This document shows, in pieces, positions 1 through 6,142 of a stretch of DNA of 13,521 nucleotides. A program made the position numbers and the translations under genes. The notes beneath the pieces were generated by a model. The model was not told where the DNA came from and searched no databases. It saw nothing but the letters and a program-made list of their open reading frames with translations. The DNA lies in contig DYRC01000080.1 of the NCBI GenBank assembly GCA_020718925.1, positions 1 to 13,521 on the forward strand, in the 5' to 3' direction. The stretch's first letter is position 1. Each line of letters begins with the position of its first letter. This DNA is from Desulfonema limicola (GTDB lineage Bacteria > Desulfobacterota > Desulfobacteria > Desulfobacterales > DYRC01).

Positions 1-52
1 TGGATCGTTCCGAACCGTCAACCAGTACCAACAATTTTTTTTGAATTGTCAT
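1..52 (-). CDS. Universal stress protein (UspA family), N-terminal fragment cut by window edge
   Basis: Seen: an ATG at 52-50 on the minus strand opens a frame that stays open to the left edge and gives 17 residues, MTIQKKLLVLVDGSERS. A purine-rich GGGAG-type ribosome binding site lies just upstream. Family knowledge: the pattern of a short hydrophobic beta strand followed by VDGSE(x)S is the first strand and nucleotide-binding loop of UspA-fold proteins, where the conserved Asp sits. Such proteins are cytoplasmic and bind ATP or respond to stress. Context: it lies 46 bp downstream of the frameshifted small gene at 99-543 on the same strand and could share its transcript. A second, degenerate copy of this start is at 1985-2082. 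Only the beginning is visible, so the domain number and subfamily cannot be judged. Confidence 0.7.
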   Translation of the reverse strand, partial: MTIQKKLLVLVDGSERS

Positions 53-98
53 ACTCTCTCCCTTCAATATTTCAACGAGTTATGATTCAGATTTGATA

Positions 99-543
99 TT
101 ACAGATAACTCAGCAATTTTTCAATAAGCGGCTTTAAAAAACCGTCCGATGACGATTTCTTTTCAACACGCCATGAAATATTGCCTTTTTTGTCTTTTTC
201 AATTTTGAACCGGGTTTGCAAGATAACAAGCACACTGATAACAATGCTGATTGTTCCCCCAATCCGTTGCAAATTTTTGGTTATTTGAACCTGTCATCAA
301 CGCTGAAATGTTTGGCAGATATTTCGGATCGTCAGACAGCAATTGAAGCGCAAGGCGGGCAATATCACCTTCCGATGCTTTTTCCGCCGGTTTGGAAACA
401 TCAAACGCCGATTGCAGGGCATTTGCCATATCCGGCGTACCGGAGGTTTCAAACGTTCCGCTTCTCATCAGGCTTTTAGAAATTACCTGAAGAATATGAA
501 TTGCTGTTTTGTCGTCTAAGTTTTCGATTTTGTCTTGAATCAT
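99..543 (-). pseudogene. Small membrane-associated protein of unknown function, interrupted by a +1 frameshift
   Basis: Seen: an ATG at 543 with an AAAGGAT ribosome binding site reads about 83 sensible residues (a soluble helical N-terminal part starting MIQDKIENLDDKTAIHILQV), then runs into a Cys-rich nonsense tail stopping at 199. In the neighbouring frame from about 277 to the TAA at 99-101 the sequence encodes a coherent C-terminus: a hydrophobic helix (IGGTISIVISVLVIL), a basic stretch and an amphipathic end (LKPLIEKLLSYL). Removing one A from the AAAAA run near 272 (minus-strand context CCAAAAATTT) joins the two halves into one protein of roughly 147 residues with one membrane segment. 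The cause is either a recent mutation or a homopolymer sequencing error. I do not recognise the family. The gene sits between the HigA-like antitoxin and the universal stress protein, all on the minus strand. Confidence 0.65.
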
Positions 544-599
544 TTTAAATTATCCTTTTGTGATGAGGGGTGCGGATTTCAATCCGGGTATGCGTTTTT

Positions 600-839
600 T
601 CAGGCATGATTCGGCATAAATCTCAAGCCTGCATTATCCAATATATGAATCAGATCGGAAAACAATATATTTTCATCATGTTTTTTCAGATTCCGGGCTT
701 CGGCAATATTCCTCAGTGCTATCAGAAACAGTTCAAAAGAACCTTCCTCAAGTGCCGCATTCAGATAAGCTGACGCTTCCTGCGGGTCTGTCAGGTCTTT
801 CAGCAATTCATCATGATATGATCGGGATAACTGACTCAT
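600..839 (-). CDS. HigA-like antitoxin with apparently deleted helix-turn-helix
   Basis: Seen: 79 residues starting MSQLSRSYHDELLKDLTD. The start at 839 is chosen because AGGAGA lies 7-8 bp upstream; the longer frame to 890 has no such site, and its first 17 residues look like sequence of the overlapping toxin relic. Family knowledge: the N-terminal part (LxDPxEAxAYLNAALEEG..ELFLxALRNIAEA) is typical of the 'probable addiction module antidote' HigA-like antitoxins, which are about 100 residues long and carry an XRE helix-turn-helix between the AEA motif and a SLIHILDAxGLRF-type end. Here AEARNLKK is followed almost at once by FSDLIHILDNAGLRFMP, so about 19 residues, the DNA-binding helices, seem to be missing. 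It overlaps the HigB-like toxin relic by 29 bp, the usual toxin-first higBA order. It probably cannot bind its operator, although toxin binding might persist. Confidence 0.7.
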   Translation of the reverse strand: MSQLSRSYHDELLKDLTDPQEASAYLNAALEEGSFELFLIALRNIAEARNLKKHDENILFSDLIHILDNAGLRFMPNHA

Positions 840-915
840 TTTTTCTTCTCCTGTAATCCTGCCAATATTCTTTGGCTTTTCGGATGTCATTCTGCTGTGA
901 TTTCAAGTCAGGCAT
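811..915 (-). pseudogene. C-terminal stump of a HigB-like toxin
   Basis: Seen: a 34-codon frame from an ATG at 915 to TGA at 811-813, ending KAKEYWQDYRRRKNES plus a short tail. Family knowledge: this resembles the extreme C-terminus of HigB/RelE-superfamily toxins, which usually end in a GGDKS(T/S)Q..DI..AKEYWxDYxRR-type segment just before the cognate HigA start. Here the GGDK strand and everything before it are missing: upstream, the frame runs into the end of the RelE-YafQ toxin gene, whose stop is at 917-919. It overlaps the HigA-like antitoxin start, which matches a former higBA operon. It is most likely a non-functional remnant left when the toxin body was deleted, possibly by recombination with the neighbouring TA module. 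The small size makes the identification tentative. Confidence 0.5.
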
Positions 916-916
916 C

Positions 917-1201
917 TTAATACACTTCGTCATGCGTTCCTATATCAATCAGGAGGAGGAACTCTTTGCCTGTTTCTTTGTCTTGCTTGATTGAAAAAAT
1001 TATCCGGCAATCATAACCGCATGAACAAGCTGATAATCCCCGCAGTTTCCCGCTTAATTTATGAGTATGAAGCAACGGAGAATTTATATCGCTTTCCATT
1101 AGGAGTATTGTTTCGTCTATTTTATGCTGTGAATGAGGATAACGGCGTATAAACTTCCGATATGCCTTCTCAAATTGCGGAGATGATTTCAGAAGCATCA
1201 T
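917..1201 (-). CDS. Type II TA toxin, RelE/YafQ-like mRNA interferase
   Basis: Seen: 94 residues from ATG at 1201 whose first bases overlap the antitoxin stop (ATGA), so translation is coupled. A second ATG follows immediately. Conserved features are an N-terminal strand (LLKSSPQFEKAYRKFI), the HKLSGKLRGL segment, SCGYDCRIIFSI and a closing LLLIDIGTHDEVY. Family knowledge: these are hallmarks of the RelE/StbE-YafQ branch of ribosome-dependent mRNA interferases, with HKL(S/x)GxLxG, the GYDCRIIF strand and a GTHDEVY end bearing the catalytic His/Asp-type residues. Length is normal for the family. It should be neutralised by the protein encoded directly upstream. Nothing suggests it is broken. 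Downstream, 2 bp after its stop, begins the HigB-like relic, so a second TA module was fused behind it. Confidence 0.85.
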   Translation of the reverse strand: MMLLKSSPQFEKAYRKFIRRYPHSQHKIDETILLMESDINSPLLHTHKLSGKLRGLSACSCGYDCRIIFSIKQDKETGKEFLLLIDIGTHDEVY

Positions 1202-1422
1202 TCGTCTTCCGATTCGGGACAGGCATGAAGCCGCATGATTAATTCATCAGCGCTTTCTGTTTTCAACTCTCCTCTGTGAAACGACTCAATCGCTTCACGC
1301 GCATTCCGGGCAATCTCATCCCGTCTTGCTTCGATCTGACGCTTGTATAAGACCCCGATAAGCAGATCAATCTGATCGTAGGATAATTTTTCAGCAGACT
1401 CAAGGATTTGGTTCAGTGTCAT
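1198..1422 (-). CDS. Antitoxin of the RelE/YafQ-like pair
   Basis: Seen: 74 residues, starting MTLNQILESAEKLSYDQIDLL and ending in an acidic tail (PESEDE). The ATG at 1422 is preceded by AAGGA at about 9 bp. The stop overlaps the toxin start by ATGA. The sequence is mostly helical, with RRDEIARNAREAIESFHRGELK in the middle. Family knowledge: small antitoxins of this shape (NAREAIxxFHxGELK) commonly precede YafQ/RelE-type toxins with a GTHDEVY end. The N-terminal helices probably dimerise and contact DNA, while the flexible C-terminus wraps the toxin. The assignment rests mainly on gene order and coupling. An AT-only inverted repeat at 1443-1468 is a possible autoregulatory site. Confidence 0.8.
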   Translation of the reverse strand: MTLNQILESAEKLSYDQIDLLIGVLYKRQIEARRDEIARNAREAIESFHRGELKTESADELIMRLHACPESEDE

Positions 1423-1442
1423 TTCAATAATTCCTTATTTGA

Positions 1443-1468
1443 TTAAAATTCAAATATATAAATTTTAA
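1443..1468. promoter_or_regulatory. Possible TA operator: 8-bp perfect inverted repeat
   Basis: TTAAAATT at 1443-1450 and AATTTTAA at 1461-1468 form a perfect inverted repeat around a 10-bp AT-rich spacer, 20 bp upstream of the antitoxin start. Type II TA operons are normally repressed by their own complex at such sites close to the promoter. The sequence is pure A/T, so chance symmetry is quite possible. Confidence 0.3.
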
Positions 1469-1515
1469 AATCCCTGCCGTGAAACAGCTAATGTGATGGG
1501 GGCTGCGGATTTTCT

Positions 1516-1791
1516 CTAATCCAATACCACATAAAGCTTCTTACCCAAAGTCTCAGCAAACCTTTCAAGATGTGTCAGCCTTACATCCGGTGCATCATTT
1601 TCCATTCTTGAAATCAGTGACTTGGACAGACTGAGCTTGTCCGCGATCTGCTCCTGCGTCAATCCCGCAACCTGCCTTGCCTGTTTCAGCAAAATTCCCA
1701 GCTTGAAAACTTGGAATCTTTTCCCGTAGCCGTTCCAAAATTCGGGAGACTGTTTCATACGTTTTGCTTTGTAATCCTGATATTTTTTCAT
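1516..1791 (-). CDS. Orphan XRE-family HTH antitoxin (HigA-type)
   Basis: Seen: 91 residues. The start at 1791 (MKKYQDYKAKRMKQSPEF) is chosen over an upstream ATG at 1827 because GGAG lies 6-7 bp before it. A charged N-terminal helix (residues 1-30) is followed by an XRE helix-turn-helix at about residues 32-85: LLKQARQVAGLTQEQIADKL is the first pair of helices, SLSKSLISRMEN the recognition helix, and LTHLERFAETLGKKLYVVL the end. Family knowledge: this is the usual architecture of antitoxins paired with RelE/HigB toxins, normally located directly downstream of the toxin. Here no toxin gene lies upstream; the space holds a dispersed hairpin repeat. It could therefore be an orphan antitoxin or simply a small regulator. 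The RelE-YafQ module starts 93 bp downstream on the same strand. Confidence 0.75.
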   Translation of the reverse strand: MKKYQDYKAKRMKQSPEFWNGYGKRFQVFKLGILLKQARQVAGLTQEQIADKLSLSKSLISRMENDAPDVRLTHLERFAETLGKKLYVVLD

Positions 1792-1869
1792 ATTTTTTCT
1801 CCTTTGCGCTGAAAATAATCCTGTCAATATAAAATTATTTCTCTCATGTCAAATCCTTGTCTGAACCTT

Positions 1870-1936
1870 TGATTGTAGCTGATTTTAATGATTACTCTGA
1901 TTTTCATCAGCGCAATCAGCATAATCAGTTTAATCA
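1870..1936. repeat. Degenerate TGATT/AATCA inverted repeat (dispersed hairpin element)
   Basis: On the plus strand, four TGATT blocks spaced 9-10 bp apart (1870, 1880, 1889, 1898) are mirrored by AATCA blocks at 9-bp spacing up to 1936, so the whole element can fold into one long imperfect hairpin with a short loop near 1903-1908. Similar AATCAGxxTAATCA elements followed by GGTTCA are, from memory, common intergenic dispersed repeats in several phyla; a genome-wide count would confirm this. It lies just upstream of the orphan XRE antitoxin. Confidence 0.6.
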
Positions 1937-1984
1937 ACGGTTCAAATCTCCCCCAGCCCCGCACTCTCCCACAGGGCTTTGAGG

Positions 1985-2082
1985 TTTCGTATCAACAGGG
2001 ATAAAATCCTTTACATACGCAGCCGTTTATACGGATTGTTCGGAACCATCAACCAAAACCAGCATTTTTTTCAAATTGTCAT
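1985..2082 (-). pseudogene. Relic of a universal stress protein gene start
   Basis: Seen: from ATG at 2082 the minus strand closely matches the intact UspA-family start at the left window edge (same ATGACAATT opening and a GTTGA(C/T)GGTTC core), including an AAGGACGG ribosome binding site. It has TGA as codon 4, one deleted base in the A-run, and a further in-frame TAA after VDGSEQSV. Reading past these, the remains spell KKMLVLVDGSEQSV, stop, then TAAYVKDFIPVDTK, a good UspA-like strand, helix and second strand. After about 32 codons homology ends at GC-rich sequence (about 1950-1984) that looks like a dispersed element. This is a second, dead copy of the gene at the left edge. Confidence 0.7.
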
Positions 2083-2143
2083 ATTCCGTCCTTGATTTTA
2101 AAACGTATCGAAGCGAAAGCAAACCGACACTTCTGTTTTCCTC

Positions 2144-4483
2144 TTATATTTTTTCGATTCGACAAAGTACATACCGATGAAGCGGTGTTCCCAGTGGGTC
2201 GCGGTGTGTATTTTTTGTCAGGCGGTTGACATTTGCGCCATATTTTTCCCCTTGATAAACCAGCCCGAAACCATGAGGAATCAGCACTTGTCCCTTTCTG
2301 ACATCAGGAGTTACTTCTGCTTCGGTTTCTTCGGAACCCGCTTCAGTTGTAACCCGGACTTTATCGCCGTCTTCAATTCCCAATGACAGGGCATCATCCG
2401 GATGAATTGCCGCCGAACAGCCTCGTTTGCTTTCTAACCAAGCCGGGTCTCTCATCAGCGTGTTTGCAACTCTCCGGCTATGACGTCCCGCATTTAATAT
2501 AAAAGGATAATCAGGATTCGGCAAAAGAGCTTTTCTTTCGGATTCGGCATCAATTTTTTTTACCCTTTCTTCAATATCTGCGATATGCAAATGAATTTTT
2601 CCGTCTTCGGTTCTCAGTTCCTCCATGTTATTTTCAGTATTGAGCTTTCCGATCCACATTCCTTCCGGGTGTTTCAGAAGCGCATTAAACATGGTTTCAC
2701 TCTGACGGATTTCAGGCGACAGCGCCATAAACGGAGCATAAGACTGATATTTCAAAGCAGCTTTGATTGCACGGATAATCCGTTCCGGCTGCTTTAACAC
2801 ATCAAGCCATTTTCCCATTGCAAAACCGGCGCGTTCCGCATTTTTTCTGCCGGATTTCGGCATTGCCATCATAATTCCCCAAAGCGCGGCAAGATGAGCC
2901 GAATCGTAACAGGTTCCGAGTGTCTCTGCCAATATGAACGGCATAGTCTTCATGTTTTTCGGATTCTTTTGCATAAAGGAAAGCAACGCCATTGTATATC
3001 CGAAAAGGTCTTCGGTTTGTGCCGCATGAAGAAGATAGTCAGGTATCTTCGGAACTAACCCGGCAGCTTTGGCAATTCGTGTTTCGATTTGTCCGCATTC
3101 CAGTCTTTCGCCTTCGGGTTTGACAACCGGCTGACGCATGGAAAAATAAATTTCAGGAAAAGTCAGCGGAAAGAACGTTCCGTCCCAGCTTTCAAACCCT
3201 GAACGAGCTGGCAGCACATAATGAGACAAAGCTGCCGTTTCAGTCATAGCGATTTCGATAGTTACAACAAGTCCGAGTTTTGCAAATGCTTTTTCATAAG
3301 CCGTAGTATCTGCATAAGAACGAAGCGGATTCGACCCGCAGACGAGCAATGCACACGGTCGTTCGGGATCTTCGCTGAGAATTTCTTCAGGAAGCACATT
3401 TGGCGGAAACGTGCCGATTACTGAAGGAATATCGGTTGTAACTGTCCGCCATGTTTTCGGGTCTTTGTCATCCGTGTGAGACCCCAACGGCATCAGTCCG
3501 CCTTTGATCACATTTCCGCCCGGAACACAAATCCGTCCGCAGATTGCCGATAGAATCATAATCAGATAGGATGTTAGCGTACTGTGCCGGTTCATATAAA
3601 CGCCTAAATCCTGATGAAGGCACCAGCGGCGTTTTGAAAGCTCTCCGCATAACGAATAAACTTCATCGCAGCCAAGCTCACAGATTTCCAATGCCGCTTT
3701 TACATCGAAATCTTTAAACCATGACCTGATGTTGTCAAATCCCGTGCAGTATTTTTCAATGTAATCCCGCTTTTCCCAGCCTTCCCGCAGGATAATGGAA
3801 ATCATTGCTTTCATGAGCAGCGCATCGGTTCCGGGACGAATCGGCAGATGAATATTGGCGATTGTGGCAGTTTCGGATTTTCTCGGATCAATCACCACAA
3901 GAAGTTTATCGGGATTCTTTGAAAATTCCCGAAGAACCAGAGGCGCGCGGGGCATCTGATGGCTTTCCATTCCGTTCCAGCCCATTGCAATCAGCATATC
4001 CGAATTGGCTTCATCTTCAATGGCAAAACGATTCTGACTGCCGAGCATTTTCCCGAACACCCAGAACACACCGCTGAATTCCTGCGCTAATGCGCTGTAG
4101 TGATAGCGCGACCCCAAACTTTTCATCAGGGTTGTTCCGAAAGCAGCTTCAAAATGGCATCCCTGTCCGCCGCCGCCCATGTATGCAAATGAGCGCGGTC
4201 CGTGTTCGGATACAATCTTTTTAAGCTTCTCTGCGATTTCCTGAATGGCTTGCTCCCAACTGATTTGTTCAAAACCGGTCGGCGTTTTTTTCAACGGATG
4301 AGAAAGCCGGTCGGAATGATGTTGATGATAAGCAATATTGGCGCCTTTGACACAAAGGTATCCTTTACTTCGGGGATTTTTCTTATCTCCGCGAACTTTT
4401 ACAATCCGGTTATTATCTGTTTCAACCTCAAGTCCGCAGTTTTGAGAACATAAAACACAACTCGTTGTTTTCCACTCGCTCAT
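2144..4483 (-). CDS. Molybdopterin oxidoreductase (DMSO reductase superfamily), cytoplasmic
   Basis: Seen: 779 residues with AGGAGA 6 bp before the ATG. The N-terminal [4Fe-4S] motif is C9-x2-C12-x3-C16 with C44 in GYLCVKG; the lysine after C44 is the conserved one linking the cluster to the pterin. The central molybdopterin domain follows, with LLVVIDPRKSETATIA, HLPIRPGTDALLM and a GRICVPGGN-type motif. The C-terminal dinucleotide-binding domain covers about residues 655-779 (LNAGRHSRR, AAIHPDDALSLGIEDGDKV). There is no Tat signal, so the enzyme is cytoplasmic. At the usual Mo/W ligand site the sequence reads SALAQEFSGVFW with no Cys or Sec. Family knowledge: such proteins carry a bis-guanine-dinucleotide Mo or W cofactor and perform two-electron or oxo-transfer reactions. 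The substrate cannot be inferred. It starts 71 bp after the outer-membrane factor gene and may be co-transcribed with the efflux genes. Confidence 0.9.
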   Translation of the reverse strand: MSEWKTTSCVLCSQNCGLEVETDNNRIVKVRGDKKNPRSKGYLCVKGANIAYHQHHSDRLSHPLKKTPTGFEQISWEQAIQEIAEKLKKIVSEHGPRSFAYMGGGGQGCHFEAAFGTTLMKSLGSRYHYSALAQEFSGVFWVFGKMLGSQNRFAIEDEANSDMLIAMGWNGMESHQMPRAPLVLREFSKNPDKLLVVIDPRKSETATIANIHLPIRPGTDALLMKAMISIILREGWEKRDYIEKYCTGFDNIRSWFKDFDVKAALEICELGCDEVYSLCGELSKRRWCLHQDLGVYMNRHSTLTSYLIMILSAICGRICVPGGNVIKGGLMPLGSHTDDKDPKTWRTVTTDIPSVIGTFPPNVLPEEILSEDPERPCALLVCGSNPLRSYADTTAYEKAFAKLGLVVTIEIAMTETAALSHYVLPARSGFESWDGTFFPLTFPEIYFSMRQPVVKPEGERLECGQIETRIAKAAGLVPKIPDYLLHAAQTEDLFGYTMALLSFMQKNPKNMKTMPFILAETLGTCYDSAHLAALWGIMMAMPKSGRKNAERAGFAMGKWLDVLKQPERIIRAIKAALKYQSYAPFMALSPEIRQSETMFNALLKHPEGMWIGKLNTENNMEELRTEDGKIHLHIADIEERVKKIDAESERKALLPNPDYPFILNAGRHSRRVANTLMRDPAWLESKRGCSAAIHPDDALSLGIEDGDKVRVTTEAGSEETEAEVTPDVRKGQVLIPHGFGLVYQGEKYGANVNRLTKNTHRDPLGTPLHRYVLCRIEKI

Positions 4484-4554
4484 GGGGATTCTCCTATTAT
4501 TTGTTTTATTCTTAATACATCAGACAGTATCCGAAAGTTATTTAATTTACTTTC

Positions 4555-5964
4555 TTATATACCGCCTCCCCCCAACACCGCATAAAGCTTGACATGATTG
4601 GCAAGCTTAGACAAACGAAGCATAATAAGCCCCTGCTGCGCCCCATACAGTGAACGATGAGCATCAAGAACACCCAGATAGCTATCAACGCCCTTGTCGT
4701 AGAGCGCAGTTGCAATGCGGAATGTTTCGGCAACAGATTGCACCAGAGATTGCTGTGCCGACAATTGCTCGTCTATCGTAGCCCGCACCGCAAGGGCATC
4801 CGCTACTTCCCGAAACGCAGTCTGAATTGCCTTTTCGTACTGGGCAAGCGCAATGTCTTTTTCAACCTTAGCCGCATTGTATGCTGACCAGAGCCTTGCA
4901 TCGAAAATCGGCGTTGTGATTTGGGGTGCAAATGCCCATGTCCCCTGACCTGAGCCGAAAAGCCCGGACAAATCGCCGCTGGCAGTCCCTACGTTTGTTG
5001 TTAAGGCAATGCGGGGAAAAAGTGCAGCCCGCGCTGCGCCGATTTGGGCATTGCTTCCTTTGAGCCGATGCTCGGCAGCCATGATGTCGGGACGAAGCAG
5101 CAGCACTTCGGAAGAAAGACCGGCAGCAATCTCTTTGGGTGAAGTAACGCCGGACAAATTTTCCGCCAAAAGGTCAGGCTTTACAGAATCACCCAGCAAC
5201 AGAGTCAGGGCGTTTTCATCGGTTGCTGCAAGTTGTGTGTAACGGGCAAGATCCACCCGTGCAGTATCCACCTGAGTTTGGGCGCGGCGCAAATCTATTT
5301 CTGCGGCAACGCCGACCTCATACCGCCGTTTGATCAGCTTGTACGCATCCTGCTGAGTCTCCAGCGTGGATTTTGCCAGATTGAGAACTTCTCTGTCTGC
5401 GGCAAGCGCAAGATAGGCGTTTGCAACTGCGGACACCAGCAGAATCTGTGCGCTGCGCTGTGCTTCCTGAGTTGCCAGATACGTCTCAAGCACCTGATCT
5501 TTCAGACTGCGGATCCGACCGAAGAAATCAATTTCCCATGATGCGATACCCATATTAACGCTGTATCTTTCATCTGTTGACGCTTTTCCGCTTGATGAAA
5601 GATCAGCCGGTGTGCGCTGTTTGCTCATACTGCCCGATGCGCTGAGAGACGGATATATTTCCGATCTCTGTATCCTGTACAAAGCACCTGCTTTTTCCAC
5701 ATTCAGGGCGGCAAGACGCAGATCACGGTTGTTTTTCAAAGCGATGTCAATAATCTCTTTCAGCTTCCCGTCAGTAAAAAAATCCTGCCATGATATTTCG
5801 TTTGCTTTTACTCCCCTCTCCGTCTCGGGGAGGGGCAGGGGGTGGGGTGCGCCGTTCTGCCATTTGACAGGAATCGGGGCATCAGGTCTTTTGTATGTCG
5901 GGGCAAGAGAACAGCCGGATATCAAGATTAGCACACCCAATATCATAGAAAGCGTTCTTATCAT
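4555..5964 (-). CDS. RND efflux outer-membrane factor lipoprotein (NodT/OprM family)
   Basis: Seen: 469 residues. The start at 5964 is chosen because it gives a lipoprotein signal (MIRTLSMILGVLILISGC, lipidated C18) with AAGGTG 8 bp upstream; the longer frame to 6093 would bury this signal. Ser at +2 fits sorting to the outer membrane. Two outer-membrane-efflux repeats follow (about residues 60-250 and 270-460), with the family signatures ASWEIDFFGRIRSL, RRYEVGVAAEIDLRRAQTQV, LRPDIMAAEHRLKGSNAQIGAARAALFPRI (split here as two stretches) and a C-terminal YDKGVDSYLGVLDA. It forms the trimeric channel completing the RND pump encoded at 7099-11658. Odd: residues 38-52 (GAPHPLPLPETERGV) come from a GC-rich dispersed repeat inserted in frame between the anchor segment and the first domain. 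The DUF169 gene separates it from the transporter gene. Confidence 0.93.
   Translation of the reverse strand: MIRTLSMILGVLILISGCSLAPTYKRPDAPIPVKWQNGAPHPLPLPETERGVKANEISWQDFFTDGKLKEIIDIALKNNRDLRLAALNVEKAGALYRIQRSEIYPSLSASGSMSKQRTPADLSSSGKASTDERYSVNMGIASWEIDFFGRIRSLKDQVLETYLATQEAQRSAQILLVSAVANAYLALAADREVLNLAKSTLETQQDAYKLIKRRYEVGVAAEIDLRRAQTQVDTARVDLARYTQLAATDENALTLLLGDSVKPDLLAENLSGVTSPKEIAAGLSSEVLLLRPDIMAAEHRLKGSNAQIGAARAALFPRIALTTNVGTASGDLSGLFGSGQGTWAFAPQITTPIFDARLWSAYNAAKVEKDIALAQYEKAIQTAFREVADALAVRATIDEQLSAQQSLVQSVAETFRIATALYDKGVDSYLGVLDAHRSLYGAQQGLIMLRLSKLANHVKLYAVLGGGGI
5809..5853. repeat. GC-rich dispersed repeat inserted in frame in the outer-membrane factor gene
   Basis: The plus strand reads CCCCTCTCCGTCTCGGGGAG followed by GGGCAGGGGGTGGGGTGCGC. 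CCCCTC at 5813-5818 pairs with GAGGGG at 5830-5835 to make a small hairpin. On the minus strand it encodes APHPLPLPETERG, the translation typically produced by a widespread short repeat class (PHPLPLPEGERG-like). The composition is sharply different from the flanking gene. Confidence 0.55.
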
Positions 5965-6071
5965 TTCAAGTTCACCTTTCAGAAAAAGTTTATTCATGGA
6001 AGCGTTATAATAATACGGATTCAAATTCAAAGGGAGTGAATTGCTAAGGGGAAACGCATCCGGTTCGGTTT

Positions 6072-6093
6072 GTGCACCGGAGTCCCGGCGCAC
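6072..6093. other. Intergenic hairpin
   Basis: GTGCACCGG (6072-6080) and CCGGCGCAC (6085-6093) pair with one mismatch around an AGTC loop. It lies between the DUF169 stop (6143) and the outer-membrane factor start (5964). No U-run follows on either strand, so it is more likely a processing or stability element than an intrinsic terminator. Confidence 0.45.
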
Positions 6094-6142
6094 AATAGTT
6101 TCAAGTTATCTGACTGTAAGCGGATACAGACGGATATAGCGA

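Noticed and set aside
272..290. Programmed ribosomal frameshift in the small membrane protein
   Set aside because: The shift needed is +1 at an A-run with no slippery heptamer or stimulatory structure evident; mutation or sequencing error is simpler.
840..890. Upstream start of the HigA-like antitoxin
   Set aside because: The extra residues have no homology to the family and coincide with the overlapping toxin relic; the inner ATG has a good ribosome binding site.
4484..4554. Separate promoter for the molybdoenzyme gene
   Set aside because: No convincing -35/-10 pair is visible in this 71-bp gap.
5612..6010. Plus-strand frame of 132 codons opposite the outer-membrane factor
   Set aside because: It is a shadow of a well-supported gene, with no recognisable domain and no ribosome binding site.
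5965..6093. N-terminal extension of the outer-membrane factor to 6093
   Set aside because: It would bury the lipoprotein signal peptide, lacks a ribosome binding site at its start, and begins in an intergenic hairpin.
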